Of a stretch of DNA of 64,000 bases, positions 12,258 through 24,460 are shown one piece after another; the first letter of the stretch is position 1, and each line of letters opens with the position of its first letter. Origin of the DNA: Brachycybe producta (Eukaryota; Arthropoda; Diplopoda; Playtdesmida; Andrognathidae). The position numbers were made by a program, and so were the translations under genes. The notes under the pieces are model-generated. The model was not told the DNA's origin. It saw nothing but the letters and a program-made list of their open reading frames with translations, and ran no database searches. Where the stretch lies: positions 124,001-188,000 of the forward strand of contig JAUPFP010000135.1 in assembly GCA_036925085.1 (NCBI GenBank). The letters run 5' to 3'.

Positions 12258-13219
12258 TTTCTACTTCAATTTCAAATTCAATTTCAACTTCAATTTCTAC
12301 TTCAATTTTAACTTCAACTTCAATTTCAACTTTGATTTCAACTTCAATTTCAACTTCTACTTTAACTTCAACTTCAACTTTAACTTCAACTTCAACTTCA
12401 ACTTCAATTTTAAATTGAAGTTTAACTTCAATTTCAACTTCAATTTCAACTTCAATTTCAACTTCAATTTCAACTTCAATTTCAACTTCAATTTCAACTT
12501 CAATTTCAACTTCAATTTCAACTTCAATTTCAACTTCAATTTCAACTTCAATTTTAACTTCAATTTCAACTTCAATTTCACCTTCAATTTTAACTTCACT
12601 TTCAACTTCAATTTCAACTTCAATTTCAACTTTAATTTCAACTTCAAACTTCAAATTTAACTTCAACTTCAACTTTAACTACAACTTCAACTTAAACTTC
12701 AATTTTAACTTGAAGTTCAACTTCAATTTCATCTTCAATTTCAACTTCAATTTCAACTTCAATCTCAACTTCAATTTCAACTTCAATTTCAACTTCAATT
12801 TCAACTTCAATTTCAACTTCAATTTCAACTTAAATTTCAACTTCAATTTCAACTTCAATTTCAACTTCAATTTCAACTTCAATTTCAACTTCAATTTCTA
12901 CTTCAATTTTAACTTTAACTTCAATTTCAACTTTGATTTCAACTTCAATTTAAACTTCAACTTTAACTTCAACTTCAACTTTAACTTCAACTTCAACTTC
13001 AACTTCAATTTTAAATTGAAGTTTAACTTCAATTTCAACTTCAATTTCAACTTTAATTTCAACTTCAATTTCAACTTCAATTTCAACTTCAATTTCAACT
13101 TCAATTTCAACTTTAATTTCAACTTCAATTTCAACTTCAATTTCAACTTCAATTTCAACTTCAATTTCAACTTCAATTTCAACTTCAATTTCAACTTCAA
13201 TTTCAACTTCAATTTCAAC

Positions 13220-13574
13220 TTCAATTTCAAATTGAATTTCAACTTCAATTTCTACTTAAATTTTAACTTCAACTTCAATTTCAACTTTGATTTCAACTTC
13301 AATTTCAACTTCAACTTTAACTTCAAATTCAACTTTAACTTCAACTTCAACTTCAACTTCAATTTTAAATTGAAGTTTAACTTCAATTTCAACTTCAATT
13401 TCAACTTCAAACTTCAACTTTAACTTCAACTTCAACTTCAACTTCAATTTTAAATTGAAGTTTAACTTCAATTTCAACTTTAATTTCAACTTCAAACTTC
13501 AACTTTAACTTCAACTTCAACTTTAACTACAACTTCAACTTAAACTTCAATTTTAACTTGAAGTTCAACTTCAA
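13220..13574. repeat. A2 block, copy 9, rearranged with doubled central dyad
   Basis: Opening dyad to TTGAAG is 338 bp, 107 less than standard. The 19-bp dyad is present twice (13357 and 13442) and the TTCAAAC 7-mer twice (about 13,408 and 13,493). The second 7-mer accounts for 107 rather than 108 (9 dodecamers). The CACCTTC segment is lost. Confidence 0.8.
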
Positions 13575-13848
13575 TTTCAACTTCAATTTCAACTTCAATT
13601 TCAACTTCAATTTCAACTTCACTTTCAACTTCAATTTCGACTTCAGTTTCAACTTCAATTTCAACTTCAATTTCAATTTCAACTTCAATTTCAAATTCAA
13701 TTTCAACTTCAATTTCAACTTCAATTTTAACTTCCATTTTAACTTCAATTTCAACTTCAATTTCAATTTAAAATTCAACTTCAGTTTCAACTTCAATTTC
13801 AACTTCAATTTCAACTTCATTTTCAACTTCAATTTTAACTTCCATTTT
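13558..13848. repeat. A1 block, copy 5, tail variant
   Basis: The TTGAAG dyad is at 13558 and CGAC at 13638. The TAAACTGCAA part is missing and a first CTTCCATTTT tail occurs early (about 13,740), before the terminal one at 13,848. It overlaps the dyad that closes the preceding A2 block. Confidence 0.75.
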
Positions 13849-14824
13849 AACTTCAATTTCAACTTCAATTTCAACTTCAATTTCAACTTCAATTTCAACT
13901 TCAATTTCAACTTCAATTTCAACTTCAATTTCTACTTCAATTTCAACTTCAGTTTCAACTTCAATTTCAACTTCAATTTCAACTTCAATTTCAACTTCAA
14001 TTTCAACTTCTACTTCAACTTCAATTTCAACTTCAATTTCAACTTTAATTTCAACTTCAATTTCAACTTCAATTTCAACTTCAATTTCAACTTCAATTTC
14101 AACTTCAATTTCAACTTCAATTTCAACTTCAATTTCAACTTCAATTTCAACTTCAATTTCAACTTCAATTTCTACTTCAATTTCAAATTCAATTTCAACT
14201 TCAATTTCTACTTCAATTTTAACTTCAACTTCAATTTCAACTTTGATTTCAACTTCAATTTCAACTTCAACTTTAACTTCAACTTCAACTTTAACTTCAA
14301 CTTTAACTTCAACTTCAACTTCAACTTCAATTTTAAATTGAAGTTTAACTTCAATTTCAACTTCAATTTCAACTTCAATTTCAACTTCAATTTCAACTTC
14401 AATTTCAACTTCAATTTCAACTTCATTTTCAACTTCAATTTCAACTTCAATTTCAACTTCAATTTCAACTTCATTTTCAATTTCAATTTTAACTTCCATT
14501 TTAACTTCAATTTCAACTTCAATTTCAACTTCAATTTTAACTTAAATTTCAACTTCAATTTCAACTTCAATTTCAACTTCAATTTCAACTTCAATTTCAA
14601 CTTCAATTTCAACTTCAATTTCAACTTCAATTTTAACTTCAATTTCAACTTCAATTTCAACTTCAATTTCAACTTCAATTTCAACTTCAATTTTAACTTC
14701 ACTTTCAACTTCAATTTCAACTTCAATTTCAACTTCAATTTCAACTTTAATTTCAACTTCAAACTTCAACTTTAACTTCAACTTCAACTTTAACTACAAC
14801 TTCAACTTCAACTTCAATTTTAAC

Positions 14825-15175
14825 TTGAAGTTCAACTTCAATTTCAACTTAAATTTCAACTTCAATTTCAACTTCAATTTCAACTTCACTTTCAACTTCA
14901 ATTTCGACTTCAGTTTCAACTTCAATTTCAACTTCAATTTCAATTTCAACTTCAATTTCAAATTCAATTTCAACTTCAATTTCAACTTCAGTTTCAACTT
15001 CAATTTCAACTTCAATTTCAACTTCAATTTCAACTTCAATTTCAACTTCAATTTCAACTTCAATTTCAACTTCAATTTCAACTGCAATTTCAATTTAAAA
15101 TTCAACTTCAGTTTCAACTTCAATTTCAACTTCAATTTCAACTCCATTTTCAACTTCAATTATAACTTCCATTTT
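14825..15175. repeat. A1 block, copy 6
   Basis: The TTGAAG dyad is at 14825 and CGAC at 14905. The TAAACTGCAA segment reads TTCAACTGCAAT, and the tail has AACTCCATTTTC and AATTATAACTTCCATTTT, a private pair shared with the copy at 17936 and with the fragment ending about 15,627. Confidence 0.82.
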
Positions 15176-15862
15176 AACTTCAATTTCAACTTCAATTTCA
15201 ACTTCAATTTTAACTTCAATTTCAACTTCAATTTCAACTTCAATTTCAACTTCAATTTCAACTTCAATTTCAACTTCAATTTCAACTTCAATTTTAACTT
15301 CAATTTCAACTTCAATTTCAACTTCAATTTCAACTTCAATTTCAACTTCAATTTTAACTTCACTTTCAACTTCAATTTCAACTTCAATTTCAACTTTAAT
15401 TTCAACTTCAAACTTCAAATTTAACTTCAACTTCAACTTTAACTACAACTTCAACTTAAACTTCAATTTTAACTTGAAGTTCAACTTCAATTTCAACTTC
15501 AATTTCAACTTCAATTTCAACTTCAATTTCAACTTCAATCTCAACTTCAATTTCAACTTCAGTTTCAACTTCAATTTCAACTTCAATTTCAACTCCATTT
15601 TCAACTTCAATTATAACTTCCATTTTAACTTCAATTTCAACTTCAATTTCAACTTCAATTTTAACTTTAATTTCAACTTCAATTTCAACTTCAATTTCAA
15701 CTTCAATTTCAACTTCAATTTCAACTTCAATTTCAACTTCAATTTTAACTTCAATTTCAACTTCAATTTCAACTTCAATTTCAACTTCAATTTCAACTTC
15801 AATTTTAACTTCACTTTCAACTTCAATTTCAACTTCAATTTCAACTTTAATTTCAACTTCAA
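15160..15862. repeat. Tandem duplication, offset 451 bp (15,160-15,411 and 15,611-15,862)
   Basis: The ATAACTTCCATTTT tail and the following dimer run up to TTCAAACTTCAAATTTAAC repeat after 451 bp, which is 75 hexamers plus one base from the 7-mer. It lies inside the left arm of the 3,111-bp unit but was not carried into the right arm. Confidence 0.75.
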
Positions 15863-16067
15863 ACTTCAAATTTAACTTCAACTTCAACTTTAACTACAAC
15901 TTCAACTTAAACTTCAATTTTAACTTGAAGTTCAACTTCAATTTCATCTTCAATTTCAACTTCAATTTCAACTTCAATCTCAACTTCAATTTCAACTTTA
16001 ATTTCAACTTCAATTTCAACTTCAATTTCAACTTCAATTTCAACTTCAATTTCAACTTCAACTGAAA

Positions 16068-16370
16068 TTCAAACTAAATTTCAACTTCAACTTCAATGTC
16101 AACTTCAATTTCAACTTCAATTTTAACTTCAATTTCTACTTCAATTTCAACTTCAATTTCAACTTCAATTTCAACTTCAATTTCAACTTCAATTTCAACT
16201 TCTACTTCAACTTCAATTTCAACTTCAATTTCAACTTTAATTTCAACTTCAATTTCAACTTCAATTTCAACTTCAATTTCAACTTCAATTTCAACTTCAA
16301 TTTCAACTTCAATTTCAACTTCAATTTCAACTTCAATTTCAACTTCAATTTCTACTTCAATTTCAAATTC
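16068..16370. repeat. A4 block, copy 3
   Basis: It opens with TTCAAACTAAATTT and CAATGTC. Just before it a base is missing (AACTGAAATTCAAAC instead of AACTTCAAATTCAAAC), one of the few point indels in domain A. Confidence 0.7.
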
Positions 16371-16608
16371 AATTTCAACTTCAATTTCTACTTCAATTTT
16401 AACTTCAACTTCAATTTCAACTTCAATTTTAACTTCAATTTCAACTTCAATTTCAACTTCAATTTCAACTTCAATTTTAACTTCACTTTCAACTTCAATT
16501 TCAACTTCAATTTCAACTTCAATTTCAACTTTAATTTCAACTTCAAACTTCAACTTTAACTTCAACTTCAACTTTAACTACAACTTCAACTTAAACTTCA
16601 ATTTTAAC

Positions 16609-16959
16609 TTGAAGTTCAACTTCAATTTCAACTTCAATTTCAACTTCAATTTCAACTTCAATTTCAACTTCAATTTCAACTTCACTTTCAACTTCAATTT
16701 CGACTTCAGTTTCAACTTCAATTTCAACTTCAATTTCAATTTCAACTTCAATTTCAAATTCAATTTCAACTTCAATTTCAACTTCAGTTTCAACTTCAAT
16801 TTCAACTTCAATTTCAACTTCAATTTCAACTTCAATTTCAACTTCAATTTCAACTTCAATTTCAACTGCAATTTCAATTTAAAATTCAACTTCAGTTTCA
16901 ACTTCAATTTCAACTTCAATTTCAACTTCATTTTCAACTTCAATTTTAACTTCCATTTT
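16609..16959. repeat. A1 block, copy 7
   Basis: The TTGAAG dyad is at 16609, CGAC at 16701 and a CTTCCATTTT end at 16,959. It is the counterpart of the block at 13558 but keeps the CAACTGCAAT part that the other lost. Confidence 0.82.
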
Positions 16960-17935
16960 AACTTCAATTTCAACTTCAATTTCAACTTCAATTTCAACTT
17001 CAATTTCAACTTCAATTTCAACTTCAATTTCAACTTCAATTTCTACTTCAATTTCAACTTCAGTTTCAACTTCAATTTCAACTTCAATTTCAACTTCAAT
17101 TTCAACTTCAATTTCAACTTCTACTTCAACTTCAATTTCAACTTCAATTTCAACTTTAATTTCAACTTCAATTTCAACTTCAATTTCAACTTCAATTTCA
17201 ACTTCAATTTCAACTTCAATTTCAACTTCAATTTCAACTTCAATTTCAACTTCAATTTCAACTTCAATTTCAACTTCAATTTCTACTTCAATTTCAAATT
17301 CAATTTCAACTTCAATTTCTACTTCAATTTTAACTTCAACTTCAATTTCAACTTTGATTTCAACTTCAATTTCAACTTCAACTTTAACTTCAACTTCAAC
17401 TTTAACTTCAACTTTAACTTCAACTTCAACTTCAACTTCAATTTTAAATTGAAGTTTAACTTCAATTTCAACTTCAATTTCAACTTCAATTTCAACTTCA
17501 ATTTCAACTTCAATTTCAACTTCAATTTCAACTTCATTTTCAACTTCAATTTCAACTTCAATTTCAACTTCAATTTCAACTTCATTTTCAATTTCAATTT
17601 TAACTTCCATTTTAACTTCAATTTCAACTTCAATTTCAACTTCAATTTTAACTTAAATTTCAACTTCAATTTCAACTTCAATTTCAACTTCAATTTCAAC
17701 TTCAATTTCAACTTCAATTTCAACTTCAATTTCAACTTCAATTTTAACTTCAATTTCAACTTCAATTTCAACTTCAATTTCAACTTCAATTTCAACTTCA
17801 ATTTTAACTTCACTTTCAACTTCAATTTCAACTTCAATTTCAACTTCAATTTCAACTTTAATTTCAACTTCAAACTTCAACTTTAACTTCAACTTCAACT
17901 TTAACTACAACTTCAACTTCAACTTCAATTTTAAC

Positions 17936-18286
17936 TTGAAGTTCAACTTCAATTTCAACTTAAATTTCAACTTCAATTTCAACTTCAATTTCAACTTCAC
18001 TTTCAACTTCAATTTCGACTTCAGTTTCAACTTCAATTTCAACTTCAATTTCAATTTCAACTTCAATTTCAAATTCAATTTCAACTTCAATTTCAACTTC
18101 AGTTTCAACTTCAATTTCAACTTCAATTTCAACTTCAATTTCAACTTCAATTTCAACTTCAATTTCAACTTCAATTTCAACTTCAATTTCAACTGCAATT
18201 TCAATTTAAAATTCAACTTCAGTTTCAACTTCAATTTCAACTTCAATTTCAACTCCATTTTCAACTTCAATTATAACTTCCATTTT
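17936..18286. repeat. A1 block, copy 8, last in domain A
   Basis: It is the duplicate of the block at 14825 at 3,111 bp, including the ATTATAACTTCC variant. The next expected TTGAAG dyad, near 18,586, reads TTAAAG, so the dyad is broken just before the change to domain B. Confidence 0.82.
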
Positions 18287-18690
18287 AACTTCAATTTCAA
18301 CTTCAATTTCAACTTCAATTTTAACTTCAATTTCAACTTCAATTTCAACTTCAATTTCAACTTCAATTTCAACTTCAATTTCAACTTCAATTTCAACTTC
18401 AATTTTAACTTCAATTTCAACTTCAATTTCAACTTCAATTTCAACTTCAATTTCAACTTCAATTTTAACTTCACTTTCAACTTCAATTTCAACTTCAATT
18501 TCAACTTTAATTTCAACTTCAAACTTCAAATTTAACTTCAACTTCAACTTTAACTACAACTTCAACTTAAACTTCAATTTTAACTTAAAGTTCAACTTCA
18601 ATTTCAACTTCAATTTCAACTTCAATTTCAACTTCAATTTCAACTTCAATCTCAACTTCAATTTCAACTTCAATTTCAATTTCAATTTCA

Positions 18691-19469
18691 ACTTCAATTT
18701 CAACTTCTATTTCAACTTCAATTTCAACTTCAATTTTAACTTTAATTTTAACTTCAATTTTAACTTCAATTTCAACTTCGACTTCAACTTCAATTTCAAC
18801 TTCAATTTCAACTTCAGTTTCAATTTCAATTTCAACTTCAATTTCAACTTCAATTTCAACTTCAATTTCAACTTCAATTTCAACTTCAAGTTCAACTGCA
18901 ATTTCAATTTAAAATTCAACTTCAGTTTCAACTTCAATTTCAACTTCAATTTCAACTTCAATTTCAACTTCAATTTCAACTGCAATTTTAACATTAGTTT
19001 CAACTTCAATTTCAACTTCAATTTCAACTTCAATTTCAACTTCAATTTCAACTTCAATTTCAACTTCAATTTCAACTTCAATTTCAACTTTAACTTTATC
19101 TTCAATTTCAACTTCAATTTCAACTTCAATTTCAACTTCAATTTCAACTTCAATTTCAACTTCAAGTTCAACTGCAATTTCAATTTAAAATTCAACTTCA
19201 GTTTCAACTTCAATTTCAACTTCAACTTCAACTTCAATTTCAACTTTAATTTTAACTTCAATTTCAACTTCAATTTCAACTTCAATTTCAACTTCAATTT
19301 CAACTTCAATTTCAACTTCAATTTCAACTTCAATTTCAACTGCAATTTTAACATTAGTTTAAACTTCAATTTCAACTTCAATTTCAACTTCAATTTCAAC
19401 TTCAATTTCAACTTTAACTTTATCTTCAATTTCAACTTCAATTTCAACTTCAATTTCAACTTCAACTTC
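18691..19469. repeat. First domain B array
   Basis: It holds two copies of TGCAATTTTAACATTAG (about 18,979 and 19,339), two ACTTTATCTTC segments, and the first TTCTATTTC and TTCGACTTC of the B type. It has no B1 or B2 block and no gene. Confidence 0.75.
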
Positions 19470-19923
19470 AATTCAATTTCAATTTCAATTTCAACTTCAA
19501 TTTCAACTTTAATTTCAACTTCAATTTCATCAACTTCAATTTCAACTTCAATTTCAACTTCAATTTTAACTTCAAGTTTAACTGCAATTTCAATTTAAAA
19601 TTCAACTTCAGTTTCAACTTCAATTTCAACTTCAACTTCAACTTCAATCAACTTTAATTTTAACTTCAATTTCAATTTAAAATTCAACTTCAATTTCAAC
19701 GTCAATTTCAACTTCAATTTCAACTTCAATTTCAACTTCAATTTCAACTTCAATTTCAACTTCAATTTTAACTTCAATTTTAACTTCAATTTCAACTTCA
19801 ATTTCAACTTCAATTTCAACTTCAATTTCAACTTCAATTTCAACTTTAATTCCAACTTCAAACTTCAACTTTAACTTCAACTTCAACTTTAACTACAACT
19901 TAAACTTAAACTTCAATTTTAAC

Positions 19924-20887
19924 TTGAAGTTCAACTTCAATTTTAACTTCAATTTCAACTTCAATTTCAACTTCAATTTCAACTTCAAATTTAACTTGAA
20001 GTTCAACTTCAATTTCAACTTCAATTTCAACTTCATTTCAACTTCAATTTCAACTTCAATTTCAACTTCAATTTCAACTTCAATTTCAACTTCAATTTCA
20101 ATTTCAACTTCAACTTCAATTTCAACTTCAATTTCAACTTCAATTTCAACTTCAATTTCAACTTCAACTTCAACTTTAATTTCAAATTCAATTTCAACAT
20201 CAATTTCAACTTCAATTTCAACTTCAATTTCAACTTCAATTTCAACTTCAATTTCAATTTCAATTTCAACTTCAATATCAACTTAAAATTCAACTTCAGT
20301 TTCAACTTCAATTTCAACTTCAATTTCAACTTCAATTTCAACTTCATTTTCAACTTCAATTTCAACTTCAATTTCAACTTCAATTTTAACTTTAATTTTA
20401 ACTTCAATTTTAACTTCAATTTCAACTTCGACTTCAACTTCAATTTCAACTTCAATTTCAACTTCAGTTTCAATTTCAATTTCAACTTCAATTTCAACTT
20501 CAATTTCAACTTCAATTTCAACTTCAATTTCAACTTCAATTTCAACTTCAAGTTCAACTGCAATTTCAACTGCAATTTCAATTTAAAATTCAACTTCAGT
20601 TTCAACTTCAATTTCAACTTCAACTTCAACTTCAATTTCAACTTTAATTTTAACTTCAATTTCAACTTCAATTTCAACTTCAATTTCAACTTCAATTTCA
20701 ACTTCAATTTCAACTTCAAATTCAACTTCAATTTCAACTTCAATTTCAACTTCAATTTCAACTGCAATTTTAACATTAGTTTCAACTTCAATTTCAACTT
20801 CAATTTCAACTTCAATTTCAACTTCAATTTCAACTTCAATTTCAACTTCATTTTCAACTTCAATTTTAACTTCAATTAAAATTTCTA
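19924..20887. repeat. B1 block, copy 1 (964 bp)
   Basis: The paired TTGAAG dyads are at 19924 and 19996, then an AACATCAATTTC / AATATCAACTTAAAATTC segment, TTCGAC, TGCAATTTTAACATTAG, and AATTAAAATTTCTA at 20874-20887. Length is 893 + 72 - 1: six extra dodecamers (including a doubled CAACTGCAATTTC) and one lost base near 20,036. Confidence 0.85.
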
Positions 20888-21179
20888 ATTCAATTTCAAC
20901 TTCAACTTCAATTTCAACTTCAATTTCAACTTCAATTTTAACTTTAATTTTAACTTCAATTTTAACTTCAATTTCAACTTCAACTTCAATTTCAACTTCT
21001 ATTTCAACTTCAATTTCAACTTCAACTTCAACTTCAATTTCAACTTTAACTTTAACTTCAATTTCAACTTCAATTTCAACTTCAATTTCAACTTCAATTT
21101 CAACTTCTATTTTAACTTCAATTTCAACTTCAATTTTAACTTTAATTTTAACATCAATTTTAACTTCAATTTCATCTTC

Positions 21180-21249
21180 TACTGCAACTTCATTTTCAAC
21201 TTCAAGTTTAACTTCAAATTCAACTTAAACTTAAACTTTTAACCCTAAC
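21180..21249. repeat. AACCCTAAC segment, variant
   Basis: It reads TACTGC at 21180 and AACCCTAAC at 21241, the constant 61 bp apart. The run before it has an extra T (CTTTTAACCC). It follows B1 copy 1, as B3 segments do, but lacks GTAC. Confidence 0.75.
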
Positions 21250-22321
21250 TTAAACTTAAACTTCAATTTTAACTTCAATTTTAACTTCAATTTCAACTTC
21301 AACTTCAATTTCAACTTCTATTTCAACTTCAATTTCAACTTCAACTTCTACTTTAACTACAATTTCAACTTTAACTTCAACTTCAACTTAAACTTAACTT
21401 CAACTTCAACTTCAACTTCAACTTTGACTTCAACTTCAATTTAAACTTTAATTTCAACTTCAATTTCAACTTCAATTTTAACTTCAATTTCAACTTCAAC
21501 TTCAACTTCAACTTCAACTTCAACTTCAATTTCAACTTTAACTTTATCTTCAATTTCAACTTCAATTTCAACTTCAATTTCAACTTCAATTTCAACTTCA
21601 ATTTCAACTTCTATTTCAACTTCAATTTCAACTTCATTTTTAACTTTAATTTTAACTTCAATTTTAACTTCAATTTCAACTTCGACTTCAACTTCAATTA
21701 CAACTTCAATTTCAACTTCAGTTTCAATTTCAATTTCAACTCCAATTTCAACTTCAATTTCAACTTCGACTTCAACTTCAATTACAACTTCAATTTCAAC
21801 TTCAATTTCAACTTCAATTTCAACTTCAATTTCAACTTTAACTTTATCTTCAATTTCAACTTCAATTTCAACTTCAATTTCAACTTCAACTTCAAATTCA
21901 ATTTCAATTTCAATTTCAACTTCAATTTCAACTTTAATTTCAACTTCAATTTCAACTTCAATTTCAACTTCAATTTCAACTTCAATTTTAACTTCAAGTT
22001 TAACTGCAATTTCAATTTAAATTCAACTTCAGTTTCAACTTCAATTTCAACTTTAATTTTAACTTCAATTTCAATTTAAAATTCAACTTCAATTTCAACG
22101 TCAATTTCAACTTCAATTTCAACTTCAATTTCAACTTCAATTTCAACTTCAATTTCAACTTCAATTTTAACTTCAATTTTAACTTCAATTCAACTTCAAT
22201 TTCAACTTCAATTTCAACTTCAATTTCAACTTCAATTTCAACTTTAATTCCAACTTCAAACTTCAACTTTAACTTCAACTTCAACTTTAACTACAACTTA
22301 AACTTAAACTTCAATTTTAAC

Positions 22322-23214
22322 TTGAAGTTCAACTTCAATTTTAACTTCAATTTCAACTTCAATTTCAACTTCAATTTCAACTTCAAATTTAACTTGAAGT
22401 TCAACTTCAATTTCAACTTCAATTTCAACTTCAATTTCAACTTCAATTTCAACTTCAATTTCAACTTCAATTTCAACTTCAATTTCAATTTCAACTTCAA
22501 CTTCAATTTCAACTTCAATTTCAACTTCAATTTCAACTTCAATTTCAACTTCAACTTCAACTTTAATTTCAAATTCAATTTCAACATCAATTTCAACTTC
22601 AATTTCAACTTCAATTTCAACTTCAATTTCAACTTCAATTTCAATTTCAATTTCAACTTCAATATCGACTTAAAATTCAACTTCAGTTTCAACTTCAATT
22701 TCAACTTCAATTTCAACTTCAATTTCAACTTCATTTTCAACTTCAATTTCAACTTCAATTTCAACTTCAATTTTAACTTTAATTTTAACTTCAATTTTAA
22801 CTTCAATTTCAACTTCGACTTCAACTTCAATTTCAACTTCAATTTCAACTTCAGTTTCAATTTCAATTTCAACTTCAATTTCAACTTCAATTTCAACTTC
22901 AATTTCAACTTCAATTTCAACTTCAATTTCAACTTCAATTTCAACTTCAACTTCAACTTCAATTTCAACTTTAATTTTAACTTCAATTTCAACTTCAATT
23001 TCAACTTCAATTTCAACTTCAATTTCAACTTCAATTTCAACTTCAATTTCAACTTCAATTTCAACTTCAATTTCAACTTCAATTTCAACTGCAATTTTAA
23101 CATTAGTTTCAACTTCAATTTCAACTTCAATTTAAACTTCAATTTCAACTTCAATTTCAACTTCAATTTCAACTTCATTTTCAACTTCAATTTTAACTTC
23201 AATTAAAATTTCTA
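22322..23214. repeat. B1 block, copy 2 (893 bp)
   Basis: The dyads are at 22322 and 22394, and AATTAAAATTTCTA ends the block. It has a private ATATCGACTTAAAATTC where the others have ATATCAAC. It shares the shortest length with the copy at 32070. Confidence 0.85.
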
Positions 23215-24460
23215 ATTCAATTTCAACTTCAACTTCAATTTCAACTTCAATTTCAACTTCAATTTTAACTTTAATTTTAACTTCAATTTTAACTTCAATT
23301 TCAACTTCAACTTCAATTTCAACTTCTATTTCAACTTCAATTTCAACTTCAACTTCAACTTCAATTTCAACTTTAACTTTAACTTCAATTTCAACTTCAA
23401 TTTCAACTTCAATTTCAACTTCAATTTCAACTTCTATTTTAACTTCAATTTCAACTTCAATTTTAACTTTAATTTTAACATCAATTTTAACTTCAATTTC
23501 ATCTTCTACTGCAACTTCAGTTTCAACTTCAATTTCAACTTCAATTTCAACTTCAATTTCAACTTCAATTTCAACTTCATTTTCAACTTCAATTTCAACT
23601 TCAATTTCAACTTCAATTTTAACTTTAATTTTAACTTCAATTTTAACTTCAATTTCAACTTCGACTTCAACTTCAATTTCAACTTCAATTTCAACTTCAG
23701 TTTCAATTTCAATTTCAACTTCAATTTTGAACTTCAATTTCAACTTCAATTTCAACTTCAATTTCAACTTCAATTTCAACTTCAATTTCAACTTCAAGTT
23801 CAACTGCAATTTCAATTTAAAATTCAACTTCAGTTTCAACTTCAATTTCAACTTCAACTTCAACTTCAATTTCAACTTTAATTTTAACTTCAATTTCAAC
23901 TTCATTTTCAACTTCAATTTCAACTTCAATTTCAACTTCAATTTCAACTGCAATTTTAACATTAGTTTCAACTTCAATTTCAACTTCAATTTCAACTTCA
24001 ATTTCAACTTCAATTTCAACTTCAATTTCAACTTCATTTTCAACTTCAATTTTAACTTCAATTAAAATTTCTAATTCAATTTCAACTTCAACTTCAATTT
24101 CAACTTCAATTTCAACTTCAATTTCAACTTCAATTTCAACTTCAATTTCAACTTCAATTTCAACTTCAATTTCAACTGCAATTTCAACATTAATTTCAAC
24201 TTCAATTTCAACTTCAATTTTAACTTTAATTTTAACTTCAATTTTAACTTCAATTTCAACTTCAACTTCAATTTCAACTTCTATTTCAACTTCAATTTCA
24301 ACTTCAACTTCAACTTCAATTTCAACTTTAACTTTAACTTCAATTTCAACTTCAATTTCAACTTCAATTTCAACTTCAATTTCAACTTCTATTTTAACTT
24401 CAATTTCAACTTCAATTTTAACTTTAATTTTAACTTCAATTTTAACTTCAATTTCATCTT

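Larger units (their letters stand above)
13768..18547. repeat. Tandem duplication, offset 3,111 bp (about 13,768-15,436 and 16,879-18,547)
   Basis: The 19-bp dyad (14325/17436), TTGAAG (14825/17936), CGAC (14905/18016) and the ATTATAACTTCC variant (15158/18269) match at 3,111 bp. Left of the exact part the homology continues with a length change: CGAC at 13638/16701 is 3,063 bp apart, 48 bp or 4 dodecamers less. This is the largest clear duplication in domain A. Confidence 0.88.
1..18690. repeat. Satellite domain A (HOR family A)
   Basis: This domain is defined by markers that I do not find to the right: the 19-bp dyad CTTCAATTTTAAATTGAAG (starts 2264, 4564, 4918 with spacer variant, 5519, 6138, 6739, 7093, 7634, 7880, 8373, 9778, 11135, 11477, 12402, 13003, 13357, 13442, 14325, 17436) and the 17-bp dyad TTCAATTTCAAATTGAA (2127, 3658, 4781, 5736, 6001, 6956, 7743, 11340, 13220). 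TTTCGACTTCAG and TTCACCTTC also mark it. Blocks A1, A2 and A4 recur in variable order rather than as one regular HOR. The right limit is set between an A-type CAATCTCAAC (about 18,650) and the first B-type TTCTATTTC (about 18,716). Confidence 0.85.
19470..22200. repeat. Indel-rich, degenerate zone near the A/B boundary
   Basis: Out-of-register changes cluster here: about 19,472 (-1), 19,528 (+3, TTCATCAAC), 19,649 (-2, TTCAATCAAC), 20,036 (-1), 21,237 (+1), 21,395 (-1), 22,016 (-1) and 22,190 (-1). In the remaining 41.8 kb of domain B I noticed only about 23,727 (+1) and 48,754 (-1), apart from the regular TTCAAAC 7-mer. Confidence 0.78.
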
